From Natronospira proteinivora (GTDB taxonomy: Bacteria; Pseudomonadota; Gammaproteobacteria; Natronospirales; Natronospiraceae), in NCBI RefSeq assembly GCF_024170465.1, contig NZ_JALJYF010000002.1, positions 868,001 through 932,000 on the forward strand: a stretch of 64,000 nucleotides of DNA, in the 5' to 3' direction. Under the pieces are notes generated by a model. That model was given only the letters and a program-made list of their open reading frames with translations, did not search any database and was not told where the DNA came from. Both the position numbers and the translations under genes were made by a program. Shown piece by piece: positions 10,171 through 18,594 of this stretch (its first letter is position 1; every line of letters begins with the position of its first letter).

Positions 10171-10342
10171 GACACGAAGGTCACGAAGAAAGGCAGAAGG
10201 ACACGAAGGAAAACTGAGTGGTTTGCGGGGGGACCCGCCGTAGGAGCGGCTTTAGCCGCGATCCCACCATCGGATACCCCAATCGCGGCTAAAGCCGCTC
10301 CTACGGTTTACCCGGACATTTCCTTCGTGTCCTTCGTGTTCG
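10171..10342. repeat. Two-shell nested inverted repeat (ACGAAGG arms around a perfect REP palindrome)
   Basis: The outer shell is a short-period ACGAAGG-type repeat at 10171-10210, answered by its reverse complement at 10321-10342. Inside is a perfect 24-base inverted repeat, 10239-10262 against 10282-10305, with a 19-base spacer; its head reads GTAGGAGCGGCTTTAGCCG. The element fills the gap after the YhdH-type gene and has no coding potential. The same two units recur elsewhere in the window. Confidence 0.85.
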
Positions 10343-10371
10343 ATTTTGAGTTTTTCTGGACCCCAAAAAAG

Positions 10372-10398
10372 AAAAAGCCCCGCATAAGCGGGGCTTTT
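10372..10398. terminator. Bidirectional intrinsic terminator between convergent genes
   Basis: An 11-base-pair stem with an ATAA loop (10384-10387) has A-rich sequence on the left and TTTT on the right (10395-10398), so it can end transcription from both sides: the YhdH-type gene on plus and the cold-shock gene on minus, whose stop is 43 bases away. Confidence 0.85.
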
Positions 10399-10440
10399 CC
10401 GTACCGAATTCAGTGCCGCGCGGGCGACTGAGTCGATACT

Positions 10441-10644
10441 TCAGAGCGCGGACACGTCCACGGCCTGGAGACCCTTGGGGCCTTCTTTCGACTCAAACTG
10501 AACGCGCTGGCCTTCGGCCAGGGTCTTGAAGCCGTCACCGGAGATGCCGGAGAAATGGACGAAAACGTCCTTACCACCGTCTTCCGGAGCGATGAAGCCA
10601 AAACCCTTGGATTCGTTGAACCACTTAACAGTACCGGTTTGCAT
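10441..10644 (-). CDS. Cold-shock domain protein (CspA family)
   Basis: 67 aa single cold-shock domain with both RNA-binding motifs: KGFGFI (RNP1) and DVFVHF (RNP2). It begins with [16 protein letters not shown], typical of CspA/CspD-type RNA chaperones that melt mRNA structure. A plausible promoter lies far upstream (10871-10899), giving a leader of about 220 bases, as is common for cold-regulated csp genes. The start ATG follows AAAGG in the leader. Which csp paralogue this is cannot be told from sequence alone. Confidence 0.95.
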   Translation of the reverse strand: MQTGTVKWFNESKGFGFIAPEDGGKDVFVHFSGISGDGFKTLAEGQRVQFESKEGPKGLQAVDVSAL

Positions 10645-10870
10645 GTTACTTACTACCTTTAACTACTTGATTTGAGCGAGCCCGAGTCTCTTTGAGACCC
10701 TGATGACTCAGTTAATGCTGTTCTTGACAATCCGGTCCTGTGGGGCAGTTTCGGCCTCGGGGCGACTTGATCCCGTCGGTCGGACAATCCTGCAGGGGGC
10801 AATCGATCAGAGGGGAAAACCTAAGGTGGGATTCTTCTCTTACGAACAACTCACTGCGACAGCAAGAGTG

Positions 10871-10899
10871 TTTGTACGCACTTTTTTTCGATAAGGCAA
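10871..10899 (-). promoter_or_regulatory. Candidate sigma-70 promoter for the cold-shock gene, with a long leader
   Basis: Read on the minus strand: TTGCCT (10894-10899), a 17-base spacer, and TACAAA (10871-10876); each hexamer matches the consensus at 4 of 6 positions. The predicted start near 10864 would give a roughly 220-base untranslated leader. I see no other gene in 10645-11065. Confidence 0.5.
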
Positions 10900-10926
10900 G
10901 CCTTTTCGCAAATTATTTTTACGTCC

Positions 10927-10964
10927 GGGCCCTCAGCGGCCCACCCTTAGCCGGCTGAGGGCCC
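10927..10964. repeat. 11-bp perfect inverted repeat in the csp-prpB gap
   Basis: GGGCCCTCAGC at 10927-10937 is matched by GCTGAGGGCCC at 10954-10964, with 16 bases between. It lies between the divergent csp promoter and the prpB leader, so it could be an operator or a structural insulator; no U-run follows on either strand. The prpB leader also has a small hairpin, AGGGGT/ACCCCT, at 11022-11037, and a TAGAAT at 11003-11008 that could be a -10 box without a clear -35. Confidence 0.45.
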
Positions 10965-11065
10965 CAGCAGTGGGGCAAATAGCGCCGCCGTCGCCTATCA
11001 GGTAGAATCTGCCGCCCCAACAGGGGTGTTTACCCCTCCCAGAACTGAATTCGAACGAGGTCCGC

Positions 11066-11941
11066 ATGAGCCAAGTCTCCGCTGGCGCCCGCTTCTGGCA
11101 GGCCCTGGATGCCGAGCGTCCACTGCAGGTGGCGGGTACCATCAACGCCTATTCCGCCCTGCTGGCCGAGCAGGCCGGCTTCCGTGCCATTTATCTATCT
11201 GGTGCCGGGGTGGCTAACGCCTCCTACGGCCTGCCCGATCTGGGCATGACCAGCCTGAATGATGTCTGCGAGGATATTCGCCGCATCACCGCGGCCACCG
11301 AGCTGCCGCTGCTGGTGGACGCCGACACCGGCTTCGGCCAGGCCTTCAATATCCAGCGCACAGTGCGTGAAATGACCCGCGCCGGCGCCGCCGGCCTGCA
11401 TCTGGAAGACCAGGTGGCCGCCAAGCGTTGCGGGCACCGGCCTGGCAAGGCTCTGGTCCCCAAGCAGGAGATGGTGGATCGCATCCGCGCCGGTGTGGAC
11501 GGTCGCCAGGATGAGCAGTTCGTGATCATGGCGCGTACCGACGCACATGCGGTGGAGGGCCAGCAGGCCGCCATCGACCGGGCCTGTGCCTATGTGGAGG
11601 CCGGTGCGGACATGATCTTCGCCGAGGCCCTGCAGACGCTGGACGAATACCGCCAGTTCATCGATGCGGTGGGCGTGCCGGTGTTGGCCAACATCACCGA
11701 ATTCGGCAAAACGCCGCTGTTTACCACCGAGGAACTGGGTGATGCCGGGGTCCGCATGGCCCTGTATCCCCTGTCTGCCTTCCGGGCCATGAGCCGGGCC
11801 GCGCTGGATGTCTATCAGACCCTGCGCAAGGAAGGTACGCAGAAAAACGTGATCGATCGCATGCAGACCCGGGAAGAACTGTATGAGGTGCTCGGCTACC
11901 ACGAGTACGAACAGACCCTGGACAAGCTTTTCAAGCAATAA
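11066..11941 (+). CDS. prpB: 2-methylisocitrate lyase
   Basis: 291 aa member of the isocitrate lyase/PEP mutase superfamily. It has DADTGFG (metal-binding region) and the catalytic KRCGH at residues 120-124 with Cys122. It splits 2-methylisocitrate into pyruvate and succinate in the methylcitrate cycle for propionyl-CoA. It is first of the prpB-prpC-prpD set on the plus strand; GAGG precedes the ATG. No prpR regulator is next to it, and the gap to prpC holds a REP-like inverted repeat. KRCGH and the PrpC/PrpD neighbours support PrpB over plain isocitrate lyase. Confidence 0.95.
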   Translation: MSQVSAGARFWQALDAERPLQVAGTINAYSALLAEQAGFRAIYLSGAGVANASYGLPDLGMTSLNDVCEDIRRITAATELPLLVDADTGFGQAFNIQRTVREMTRAGAAGLHLEDQVAAKRCGHRPGKALVPKQEMVDRIRAGVDGRQDEQFVIMARTDAHAVEGQQAAIDRACAYVEAGADMIFAEALQTLDEYRQFIDAVGVPVLANITEFGKTPLFTTEELGDAGVRMALYPLSAFRAMSRAALDVYQTLRKEGTQKNVIDRMQTREELYEVLGYHEYEQTLDKLFKQ

Positions 11942-11950
11942 ACCGCTGAA

Positions 11951-12020
11951 TGTGGGAGGGGCATTGCTGTCCCGAATGGGCTTGAACAAGGCCGGTCGCG
12001 GCAGGAAAGCCGCTCCCACG
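11951..12020. repeat. REP-like inverted repeat between prpB and prpC
   Basis: A GTGGGAGGGGCATTGCTG-type unit at 11951-11977 faces a reverse-oriented GTGGGAGCGGCTTTCCTG-type unit at 11995-12020. The two arms pair imperfectly at their outer ends. The right unit recurs near-identically at 35579-35603. It could form an mRNA hairpin that uncouples PrpB and PrpC levels (inference). Confidence 0.75.
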
Positions 12021-12041
12021 GTTTAGAAACCTAGGAGAAGG

Positions 12042-13172
12042 ATGATGGCTGAGAAAAAGATGGGCGCCGGCCTTAGAGGCATGGTCGCCGGTGAAACCGC
12101 GCTTTGTACCGTGGGCAAGGAAGGCACTGGCCTGACCTATCGTGGCTACGATATTGAAGAGTTGGCGGAAAAGGCCCGCTTCGAAGAAGTGGCTTATCTG
12201 CTGCTCCACGGCAAGTTGCCCACCAAGGCCGAGCTGGATGCCTATATTGCCAAGATCAAGAAAGGCCGTGGTCTGCCCCAGGCACTGAAAGACGCGCTGG
12301 AGCGGATTCCCGCCGAAGCCCATCCCATGGATGTGATGCGTACCGGCGCTTCCATGCTGGGCAACCTGGAAACCGAGGCCGAGGACTTCTCCGATCAGGA
12401 TGATGCGGCGGACCGTCTGCTGGCGGCCTTCCCCTCCATCATCTGCTACTGGTATCAGTTCAGCCACCACGGCAAGCGGATCGAGACCGAAACCGATGAT
12501 GAGTCCATCGGCGCGCATTTCCTGCATCTGCTGCATGGCAAGGCCCCCAATGAACTGCATGCCCGGGTGATGAATGTCTCCCTGATCCTGTATGCCGAGC
12601 ATGAGTTTAATGCCTCCACCTTCACCGCCCGGGTCTGCGCCTCCACCCTGTCGGATATGCATTCCTGCATCACCGGTGCCATCGGTTCCCTGCGTGGCCC
12701 GCTCCACGGCGGTGCCAATGAAAAGGCCATGGCCTTGATCGAGCAGTTCTCCAGTGCGGAAGATGCCACCAAGGGCATCCACGGCATGCTGGAGCGCAAG
12801 GAAAAGATCATGGGCTTCGGTCACGCGGTCTACACCGAGCGTGACCCGCGCAATGCCATTATCAAGAACTGGTCGAAGAAGCTGGCCGAGGAAGTGGGCG
12901 ATACTGCCCTGTATCCCATTTCCGAAGCGGTTGAGAGCGTGATGTGGAACGAGAAGAAGCTGTTTGCCAATGCCGACTTCTTCCATGCCTCGGCCTACAA
13001 CTTCATGGGCATCCCCACCAAGCTGTTCACGCCCATCTTCGTGATGTCGCGTCTGACCGGCTGGGCCGCTCACGTGAAGGAACAGCGGGCCAAGAACCGC
13101 ATTATCCGTCCGAATGCGGAATACGTCGGGCCCGAGCTTCAGAGCTACGTGCCCATCGAGGAGCGTTCGTAA
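12042..13172 (+). CDS. prpC: 2-methylcitrate synthase
   Basis: 376 aa citrate synthase fold. It has HSCITGAIGSLRGPLHGGAN and FGHAVYTERDPR, which carry the two catalytic His regions, and a C-terminal RPNAEYVGP stretch typical of the short methylcitrate-synthase branch. It condenses propionyl-CoA with oxaloacetate. It lies between prpB and prpD. AGGAG at 12033-12037 is followed by two adjacent ATGs (12042 and 12045), and the second has the better spacing. Dual citrate/methylcitrate activity is common in the family and cannot be excluded. Confidence 0.93.
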   Translation: MMAEKKMGAGLRGMVAGETALCTVGKEGTGLTYRGYDIEELAEKARFEEVAYLLLHGKLPTKAELDAYIAKIKKGRGLPQALKDALERIPAEAHPMDVMRTGASMLGNLETEAEDFSDQDDAADRLLAAFPSIICYWYQFSHHGKRIETETDDESIGAHFLHLLHGKAPNELHARVMNVSLILYAEHEFNASTFTARVCASTLSDMHSCITGAIGSLRGPLHGGANEKAMALIEQFSSAEDATKGIHGMLERKEKIMGFGHAVYTERDPRNAIIKNWSKKLAEEVGDTALYPISEAVESVMWNEKKLFANADFFHASAYNFMGIPTKLFTPIFVMSRLTGWAAHVKEQRAKNRIIRPNAEYVGPELQSYVPIEERS

Positions 13173-13175
13173 AGG

Positions 13176-13211
13176 GTCGGGCCAAGGGCCTTGGTCGGCC
13201 CTTGGCCCGAC
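13176..13211. terminator. Perfect 15-bp hairpin directly after prpC
   Basis: 13176-13190 and 13197-13211 are exact reverse complements (GTCGGGCCAAGGGCC and its complement) around a 6-base loop, starting 4 bases after the prpC stop. There is no U-tract, so it may protect or attenuate the transcript rather than end it, with prpD downstream receiving less message. Confidence 0.6.
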
Positions 13212-13366
13212 AGCTGCAAGCCACAAGCTGCAAGCTACAAGCAGATCGTGCCAGCGTAAGGCTATACGCTTTTAGCCAACCAAGAGAGTGCCCGAAGTCT
13301 CTATAGGCACCACTGCCTGTCATTAGGAAAGACAGCTTGTAGCTTGCAGCTTGTGGCTTGAAGCTG
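13211..13366. repeat. CAAGCTGCAAGC-type 32-base inverted repeat between prpC and prpD
   Basis: 13211-13242 and 13335-13366 are reverse complements with one mismatch in 32. Each arm is a chain of short AAGCTGCAAGCC-like units. The ~90 bases between the arms show no gene. Another AAGC-rich repeat of this kind lies at the end of glmU. Confidence 0.85.
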
Positions 13367-13436
13367 GCGGCTCGAAGCCGCCCAAACCAAATAAAGAACC
13401 CAACCTTCAGAACAGAGAAAACCCAGGAGAACCCCC

Positions 13437-14879
13437 ATGTCCGATATCCGTTCCGCCAAGCGGCCCGATCCCGATGACGTTCTGGTCGCGATTACCGATT
13501 ACGTCTGTGATTACGAGGATTTCAGCAAGGAATCCTTAAGCACCGCCCGTTATTGCCTGATGGACTCCTTGGCCTGCTCCATGCTGGCTATGGAATACCC
13601 GGCCTGCACCAAGATGTTGGGCCCGGTGGTTCCCGGCGCCGACATGAAAGGCGGGGCGCGGGTGCCCGGCACTTCTTATGAGCTGGACCCGGTGATGGCC
13701 GCCTTCAACATCGGCGCCCAGGTCCGCTGGCTGGATTTCAACGACACTTGGCTGGCCGCCGAGTGGGGCCATCCCTCCGATAACCTGGGCGCCATCCTGG
13801 CCGTGGCCGACTACGAGTCCCGCCGCCGCCTGGCCGATGGCAAGGACGCGCTCAAGATCCGCGATGTCCTGGAGGCCATGATCAAGGCCCATGAAATCCA
13901 GGGCGTGCTGGCGCTGGAAAACAGCTTTAACCGGGTGGGTCTGGACCATGTGCTGCTGGTTCGTCTGGCCTCCACCGCCGTGGCCACCCGCATGTTCGGT
14001 GGTAGCCGCGAGGACGTGCTCAACGCCGTCTCCAACGCCTGGATCGACGGCGGTGCCCTGCGCACCTATCGCCATGCCCCCAACACCGGCTCCCGCAAGA
14101 GCTGGGCCGCCGGGGATGCCTCCGCCCGGGGCGTGCGCCTGGCGCTGATCGCCCTGACCGGTGAGATGGGCTATCCCTCCGCCCTGTCCGCCCCCAAGTG
14201 GGGTTTCCAGGACGTGCTGTTCAAGGGTGAGGACATCAAGCTGCCCCAGTCCTTCGGCCATTACGTGATGGAGAACGTGCTGTTCAAGATCTCCTTCCCG
14301 GCCGAATTCCACGCCCAGACTGCGGTGGAATGCGCCATGCAGCTGCATGACCAGGTCAAGGACCGTCTCGACGAGATCGAGCGGGTGGAGATTGAGACCC
14401 AGGAGCCGGGTGTGCGCATCATCGACAAGACCGGCCCCCTGGACAACCCGGCCGACCGGGATCACTGCATCCAGTACATGGTGGCCATCCCGCTGATGTT
14501 CGGCCGTCTCACCGCCGAAGACTATGAAGACAGCGTGGCTCTGGACGATCGCATCGACACCCTGCGGGACAAGATGACCGTCAAGGAAAACGAGGTCTTC
14601 ACCAAGGACTACTACGATGCCGACAAGCGGGCCATCCCCAATGCCATCAAGGTGGTGTTCAAGGACGGTTCCGAGACCGAGCGGGTCCAGGTGGATTACC
14701 CCATCGGTCATCGCCGCCGCCGCGAGGAAGGCATTCCGGTGCTGCTGCAGAAGTTCGACGATGCCCTGACCCGCATCCTCTCCCCCCGCAAGTCCCGGGA
14801 GATCATCGAGCTCTGCGAAGACCACGGCAGCCTGGACGACACCCCCGTCCACGAGTTCATGAAACTCTTCGCTAAATAA
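13437..14879 (+). CDS. prpD: 2-methylcitrate dehydratase
   Basis: 480 aa MmgE/PrpD family. It has the conserved DFNDTW region, [20 protein letters not shown] around residue 215-235, and the family C-terminal domain. It dehydrates 2-methylcitrate to 2-methyl-cis-aconitate. CAGGAGA precedes the ATG. There is no acnD/prpF pair here, so the organism uses the PrpD route, with hydration by an aconitase elsewhere (inference). A strong terminator follows. Confidence 0.94.
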   Translation: MSDIRSAKRPDPDDVLVAITDYVCDYEDFSKESLSTARYCLMDSLACSMLAMEYPACTKMLGPVVPGADMKGGARVPGTSYELDPVMAAFNIGAQVRWLDFNDTWLAAEWGHPSDNLGAILAVADYESRRRLADGKDALKIRDVLEAMIKAHEIQGVLALENSFNRVGLDHVLLVRLASTAVATRMFGGSREDVLNAVSNAWIDGGALRTYRHAPNTGSRKSWAAGDASARGVRLALIALTGEMGYPSALSAPKWGFQDVLFKGEDIKLPQSFGHYVMENVLFKISFPAEFHAQTAVECAMQLHDQVKDRLDEIERVEIETQEPGVRIIDKTGPLDNPADRDHCIQYMVAIPLMFGRLTAEDYEDSVALDDRIDTLRDKMTVKENEVFTKDYYDADKRAIPNAIKVVFKDGSETERVQVDYPIGHRRRREEGIPVLLQKFDDALTRILSPRKSREIIELCEDHGSLDDTPVHEFMKLFAK

Positions 14880-14906
14880 GCGGACCCAGGGTTTTGCGTT
14901 GAATTC

Positions 14907-14939
14907 AGGCCCCCGGGGAGCTCGGGGGCCTGTTTTTTT
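14907..14939 (+). terminator. Intrinsic terminator after prpD
   Basis: A 9-bp GC-rich stem (14907-14915 with 14923-14931), a 7-base loop and a run of seven T at 14933-14939. It closes the prp block and separates it from rsmG. Confidence 0.9.
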
Positions 14940-15084
14940 ACACGAAGAACACGAAGGGCACGAAGGGAATGATAATGTGCAGCTCGTGGTCATCCTCGGG
15001 GTAATGCAGCTAGCGCAATGGAATAGTAGACGCTAGCATCCATCTCGCGTGACATATTGCGCCTTTCTTCGTGTCCTTCGTGTA
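14939..15084. repeat. ACGAAGG-type inverted repeat upstream of rsmG
   Basis: Short-period repeat at 14939-14969 (units like ACGAAGAAC, ACGAAGGGC) is answered by its complement at 15064-15084. A small GCTAGCG/CGCTAGC pair (15009-15015, 15031-15037) lies inside. The right arm ends only 13 bases before the rsmG ATG, so the translation start region of rsmG is made of repeat sequence. Confidence 0.8.
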
Positions 15085-15097
15085 ATCCTTGAAAACC

Positions 15098-15751
15098 ATG
15101 ACCACTGAAAAATTGCCAAAAAAACTGCCCCAGCGTCTGGACGACGGTTTGGAGGCGATGGATATAGGGCTGGATGCCGAGGCGAAGGAGCGGCTGGTGG
15201 CTTTGCTGGGCCTGCTGGGAAAGTGGAACAGGGCCTACAACCTCACCGCCGTGCGCGATCCCATGGAAATGGTGCCCCGGCACTTGCTGGATTCGCTCAG
15301 CCTGCTGCCGGATCTAGGCGGTAAGACCGTGCTGGATGTGGGTACCGGTGCGGGGTTTCCGGGCCTGCCTCTGGCCATTGCGCGGCCGGAGATGGAATTC
15401 ATTCTGCTGGATTCGGCCCTCAAGCGGGTCCGCTTCGTGCGCCAGGCCGCGCTGGAGCTGGGTTTGCAGAATGTGGCGGTGGTCCAGTCCCGGATTGAGG
15501 ACTACCGTCCGGAACGGGCCTTTGATACCGTGACTTGTCGGGCCTTCTCGTCACTTGGAGAGTTTGTCGTCGCCGCCGGGGCGCGGGTGGCGCCGGAAGG
15601 CCGTCTGGTGGCCATGAAGGGGCGCTATCCGGCCGAGGAACTGGCGGGTTGTCCGCCCGGCTGGCAGTTGAAGGCGGCCCGCCCGGTCTCCATACCGGGA
15701 CTGGATGCCGAACGCCACCAGATCATTATGTGCCGTACAAGGCAGAATTGA
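15098..15751 (+). CDS. rsmG: 16S rRNA (guanine527-N7)-methyltransferase
   Basis: 217 aa from the ATG at 15098; an in-frame TTG at 15089 would add three residues, and no Shine-Dalgarno sequence is visible for either. The S-adenosylmethionine motif is DVGTGAGFPGLPLAI, preceded by NLTAVRD and HLLDSL, all diagnostic of GidB/RsmG. It methylates G527 of 16S rRNA. It begins the conserved rsmG-parA-parB-atp order; its usual upstream partner mnmG is missing and prpD sits there instead. The spacing to parA is 9 bases. Confidence 0.93.
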   Translation: MTTEKLPKKLPQRLDDGLEAMDIGLDAEAKERLVALLGLLGKWNRAYNLTAVRDPMEMVPRHLLDSLSLLPDLGGKTVLDVGTGAGFPGLPLAIARPEMEFILLDSALKRVRFVRQAALELGLQNVAVVQSRIEDYRPERAFDTVTCRAFSSLGEFVVAAGARVAPEGRLVAMKGRYPAEELAGCPPGWQLKAARPVSIPGLDAERHQIIMCRTRQN

Positions 15752-15760
15752 GGGGTTTTC

Positions 15761-16552
15761 ATGGCCAATATCATCGCCGTCGCCAACCAGAAAGGTGGGG
15801 TGGGCAAGACTACCACCTGCATCAACCTGGCCGCGTCGCTCGCCGCGACCCGGCGCAGGGTGCTGATGGTGGATATGGATCCCCAGGGCAACGCCACCAT
15901 GGGTGCCGGGGTGGAAAAGAACCAGTTAAGCCGCTCGGCCTATGACGTGATTCTCGGCGAATGCAGCGCCCGGGATGCCATCCAGAGCCTGACGGACAGT
16001 GGCATGCATGTGCTGCCCGCCAATGGCGATCTGACCGCCGCCGAGGTCAAGCTGATGCGGGCCTTCGGCCGGGAATCCAAGCTGCGCAAGGCCCTGGAAC
16101 CGGTGATGGTGGACTACGATTACATCCTCATCGATTGCCCGCCCTCGCTCAATATGCTGACCGTCAACGCCCTGGCGGCCGCCCACGGGGTGCTGATCCC
16201 CATGCAGTGCGAGTACTACGCCCTGGAGGGTTTGTCGGCCCTGCTCAACACCGTCGAGCAGATCCGGGAAGCGGTCAATCCCGAGCTCAAGATTGCCGGC
16301 CTGCTGCGGACCATGTTCGATCCCCGGAACAATCTGGCCAATGAAGTCAGCGCCCAGCTCATTCAGCACTTCGAGGACAAGGTCTATCGCACCATGATTC
16401 CGCGCAATGTGCGCCTGGCCGAGGCGCCCAGCTACGGTGTGCCGGCCTTGCTGCATGACAAGAACTCCCGGGGTGCCCTGGCCTACCTGGCCCTGGCCGG
16501 CGAGATGCTGCGCCGCGAGGAAAAGGCCCGCGCCGCCCAGGCCGCCGGCTGA
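15761..16552 (+). CDS. parA: Chromosome-partitioning ATPase ParA (Soj)
   Basis: 263 aa. It has the deviant Walker A KGGVGKTTT (signature and catalytic lysines Lys11 and Lys16), a Walker A' region at DMDPQGNAT and a Walker B at IDCPPSLNMLT. It acts with ParB to segregate the origin region and is normally encoded close to oriC. It is in line after rsmG. In contrast to the usual tight parA-parB spacing, 613 bases of nested repeats separate it from parB. Confidence 0.95.
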   Translation: MANIIAVANQKGGVGKTTTCINLAASLAATRRRVLMVDMDPQGNATMGAGVEKNQLSRSAYDVILGECSARDAIQSLTDSGMHVLPANGDLTAAEVKLMRAFGRESKLRKALEPVMVDYDYILIDCPPSLNMLTVNALAAAHGVLIPMQCEYYALEGLSALLNTVEQIREAVNPELKIAGLLRTMFDPRNNLANEVSAQLIQHFEDKVYRTMIPRNVRLAEAPSYGVPALLHDKNSRGALAYLALAGEMLRREEKARAAQAAG

Positions 16553-16607
16553 CAAGCCGCGTCCCGCAGAGGCGCTGCGTGGGGCACTTTAGCGCGCTGG
16601 ATGAGGT

Positions 16608-17001
16608 GACGCAGAGAACACAGAGAATCCGCAGAGGAACACGGAGGTTTTAAGATTGTTGGCCTGTAAAGCAGTTGATGACTGCCCGGTATTTAGCGAG
16701 ATTGGATTTTTAACACGGAGATTACGGAGGGCCACGGAGATCACGGAGAAAAAACAAATGGGTACAAATTGCTGTGGGAGGGGCATTACTGCCCCGACTT
16801 TCCAGTGAATAGCCAAGGGTCATGCCAGTCGGGCCTGGAAAGGCCCTCCCACAAAAACACCCTCCGTGATCTCCGTGCCCCTCCGTGGCCTCCGTGTCCA
16901 AAGCAATGCCAGATCAATGACCGGAACGGTCTGGATGCCTCAAGCACCAAGCTCAATCATTTCTCTGTGTGCCTCTGCGGATTCTCTGTGCCCTCTGCGT
17001 C
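16608..17001. repeat. Three-shell nested inverted-repeat composite between parA and parB
   Basis: The outer shell is 16608-16637 against 16972-17001 (28 of 30 paired; units like CGCAGAGAACACAGAG). The middle shell is 16714-16748 against 16862-16896 (units like ACGGAGATCACGGAG). The inner shell is 16774-16798 (GTGGGAGGGGCATTACTG type) against 16828-16852. The three repeat families are nested concentrically around about 16810. It fills most of the 613-base gap; no gene is seen in it, and 17002-17165 holds only the parB leader. Confidence 0.9.
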
Positions 17002-17165
17002 CCATTAGCCAAAGCTCAGGCCCGCTACAGACGCTCCGAGACGGCGCAGCGTCATGAACCGCCGATTCCAGCAACGCTCCGCGTCTTGGCGGGAGGTGAA
17101 CATTTGGGGGCGGGCCTGCGCTATAATCCGCCCCATTCCGTTGACTCAGTGATTTCAGGATAACC

Positions 17166-18044
17166 ATGGCAGCCAAGAAACGCGGTCTGGGCCGGGGGCT
17201 AGATGCCCTGCTGGCCGGCTCCACCGAAGACAGTCCCGAGCAAGCCGTCGAAAAAGGCGAGGCCTCCCTGCGGGATCTGCCGGTGGATCTGATTGAGCCC
17301 GGTCGCTATCAGCCGCGGACCGGCATGGATCCCGAGGCGCTGAACGAGTTGGCCGATTCCATCCGTTCCCAGGGTGTGGTGCAGCCGGTGGTGGTGCGGG
17401 CCCTCAGTGAAGGCCGATATGAATTGATTGCCGGCGAACGGCGCTGGCGGGCGGCCCAGAAGGCCGGCCTGCACGAGATTCCGGCCGTCATCCGCAAGGT
17501 CCCGGATCAGGCCGCCATCGCCATGGCCCTGATCGAGAATATCCAGCGGGAGAATCTCTCCGCCCTGGAAGAGGCCAAGGCCCTGGCCCGCCTGATTGAA
17601 GAGTTCGAGCTTTCACAGCAAGCCGCCGCCGAAGCCGTCGGACGGTCGCGCACCTCGGTCACCAACCTGCTGCGCCTACTGGACCTGGAGCCCGATGTCC
17701 GGGATCTGGTGGAGGGCCGTAAGCTGGAGATGGGCCATGCCCGGGCCCTGCTGGCCATCAAGGGCCATGATCAAGTGGCTCTGGCCAATCATGTGGCCGC
17801 CCGAGGCCTCTCGGTGCGTGAAACCGAGAAGCTGGTCCGCCGTCGCCTGAGCGAGTCCAAGGACGGACCCGCCAAGCCGGATCGGCGCCGCAAGGACCCG
17901 GACCTTGAACGCCTGGAGCAGGACCTGACCGATCGTCTGGGCGCTCGGGTGGCCCTGGAACAGGGCCGGGGTGGCAAAGGCAAGCTCGTGATTCGCTACA
18001 CCAGCCTGGACGAGCTGGACGGAATTCTGGAGAGGATTCAATAG
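17166..18044 (+). CDS. parB: Chromosome-partitioning protein ParB (Spo0J)
   Basis: 292 aa. The CTPase/ParB N-terminal domain has the GRYQPR, GERRWRAA and ALIENIQRENLSALEEA motifs. A helix-turn-helix follows (QQAAAEAVGRSRTSVTNLLRLL, about 155-178), with a C-terminal dimerisation region rich in Leu. It binds parS and loads the partition complex. I saw no full parS consensus in this window, so the sites probably lie outside it. Confidence 0.95.
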   Translation: MAAKKRGLGRGLDALLAGSTEDSPEQAVEKGEASLRDLPVDLIEPGRYQPRTGMDPEALNELADSIRSQGVVQPVVVRALSEGRYELIAGERRWRAAQKAGLHEIPAVIRKVPDQAAIAMALIENIQRENLSALEEAKALARLIEEFELSQQAAAEAVGRSRTSVTNLLRLLDLEPDVRDLVEGRKLEMGHARALLAIKGHDQVALANHVAARGLSVRETEKLVRRRLSESKDGPAKPDRRRKDPDLERLEQDLTDRLGARVALEQGRGGKGKLVIRYTSLDELDGILERIQ

Positions 18045-18229
18045 GACCGGATTCTATGACCGCATAGCTAAAGTTTTCTTGACACGCGGATACGCCTAGC
18101 TAGGCTGTGAACATTCCTTTAAGGTTGTGCGTATATCTGGCCGGGTTTTGTTTTACGCAAAGCGCTTGTTTCTACGGCCTGCATGGATCAACTTGGCGGG
18201 TTGGTTTTATCGCAATGGAGAGCTTGTTT

Positions 18230-18448
18230 ATGGAATTTTCAGTCGCGCTGACGCTCTACCAAAGCTGGATAGCTCTGGCTATACCGCTCGCCGTTTATCT
18301 TTCTTGGAAAAAAGCGCCGTCGCCGATAGCTGCTGGTGTGTGTTCAAGTCTTGCAATATTTGTTTTCCCTCCACTTGGTTTGATCCTTCTGTTTTGGCTT
18401 GCCATGTCGAGCAAACGCTCTAGTACTCAGAATAAGGAAGCGGCTTAG
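18230..18448 (+). CDS. Small hypothetical membrane protein between parB and atpI
   Basis: 72 aa from the ATG at 18230, which has GGAG nine bases upstream; the frame is open from 18107. There are two hydrophobic stretches, residues about 8-22 (YQSWIALAIPLAVYL) and 34-57 (SSLAIFVFPPLGLILLFWLA), separated by a lysine-containing turn, with a polar basic tail. I do not recognise a family. Composition is lower in G+C than the neighbours (28 of 60 at 18301-18360). It interrupts the conserved parB-atpI junction, so it may be an insertion. TTGACA at 18078-18083 could be part of its promoter. Confidence 0.5.
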   Translation: MEFSVALTLYQSWIALAIPLAVYLSWKKAPSPIAAGVCSSLAIFVFPPLGLILLFWLAMSSKRSSTQNKEAA

Positions 18449-18594
18449 TCAATTGATCGGCGGGGCTCAATGGGATGTGCTCCACGGCATTCAATATGAA
18501 TAGTCAACTGGCCTTTTAAGTTGATGCGTTATCTTGGCTATTGATTTGAAGTCTTCGCTGGATCCTTCTCCCAGGACTGACTGCCGGGCAAATG

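Noticed and set aside
10645-11065. tRNA or small RNA gene in the csp-prpB gap
   Set aside because: No cloverleaf or CCA end seen; the visible structure is a csp leader with promoter and an inverted repeat.
16553-17165. Possible CRISPR array or tandem repeat array between parA and parB
   Set aside because: The units are short, irregular and mirrored as inverted arms around a centre; there are no equal-length unique spacers and no cas gene.
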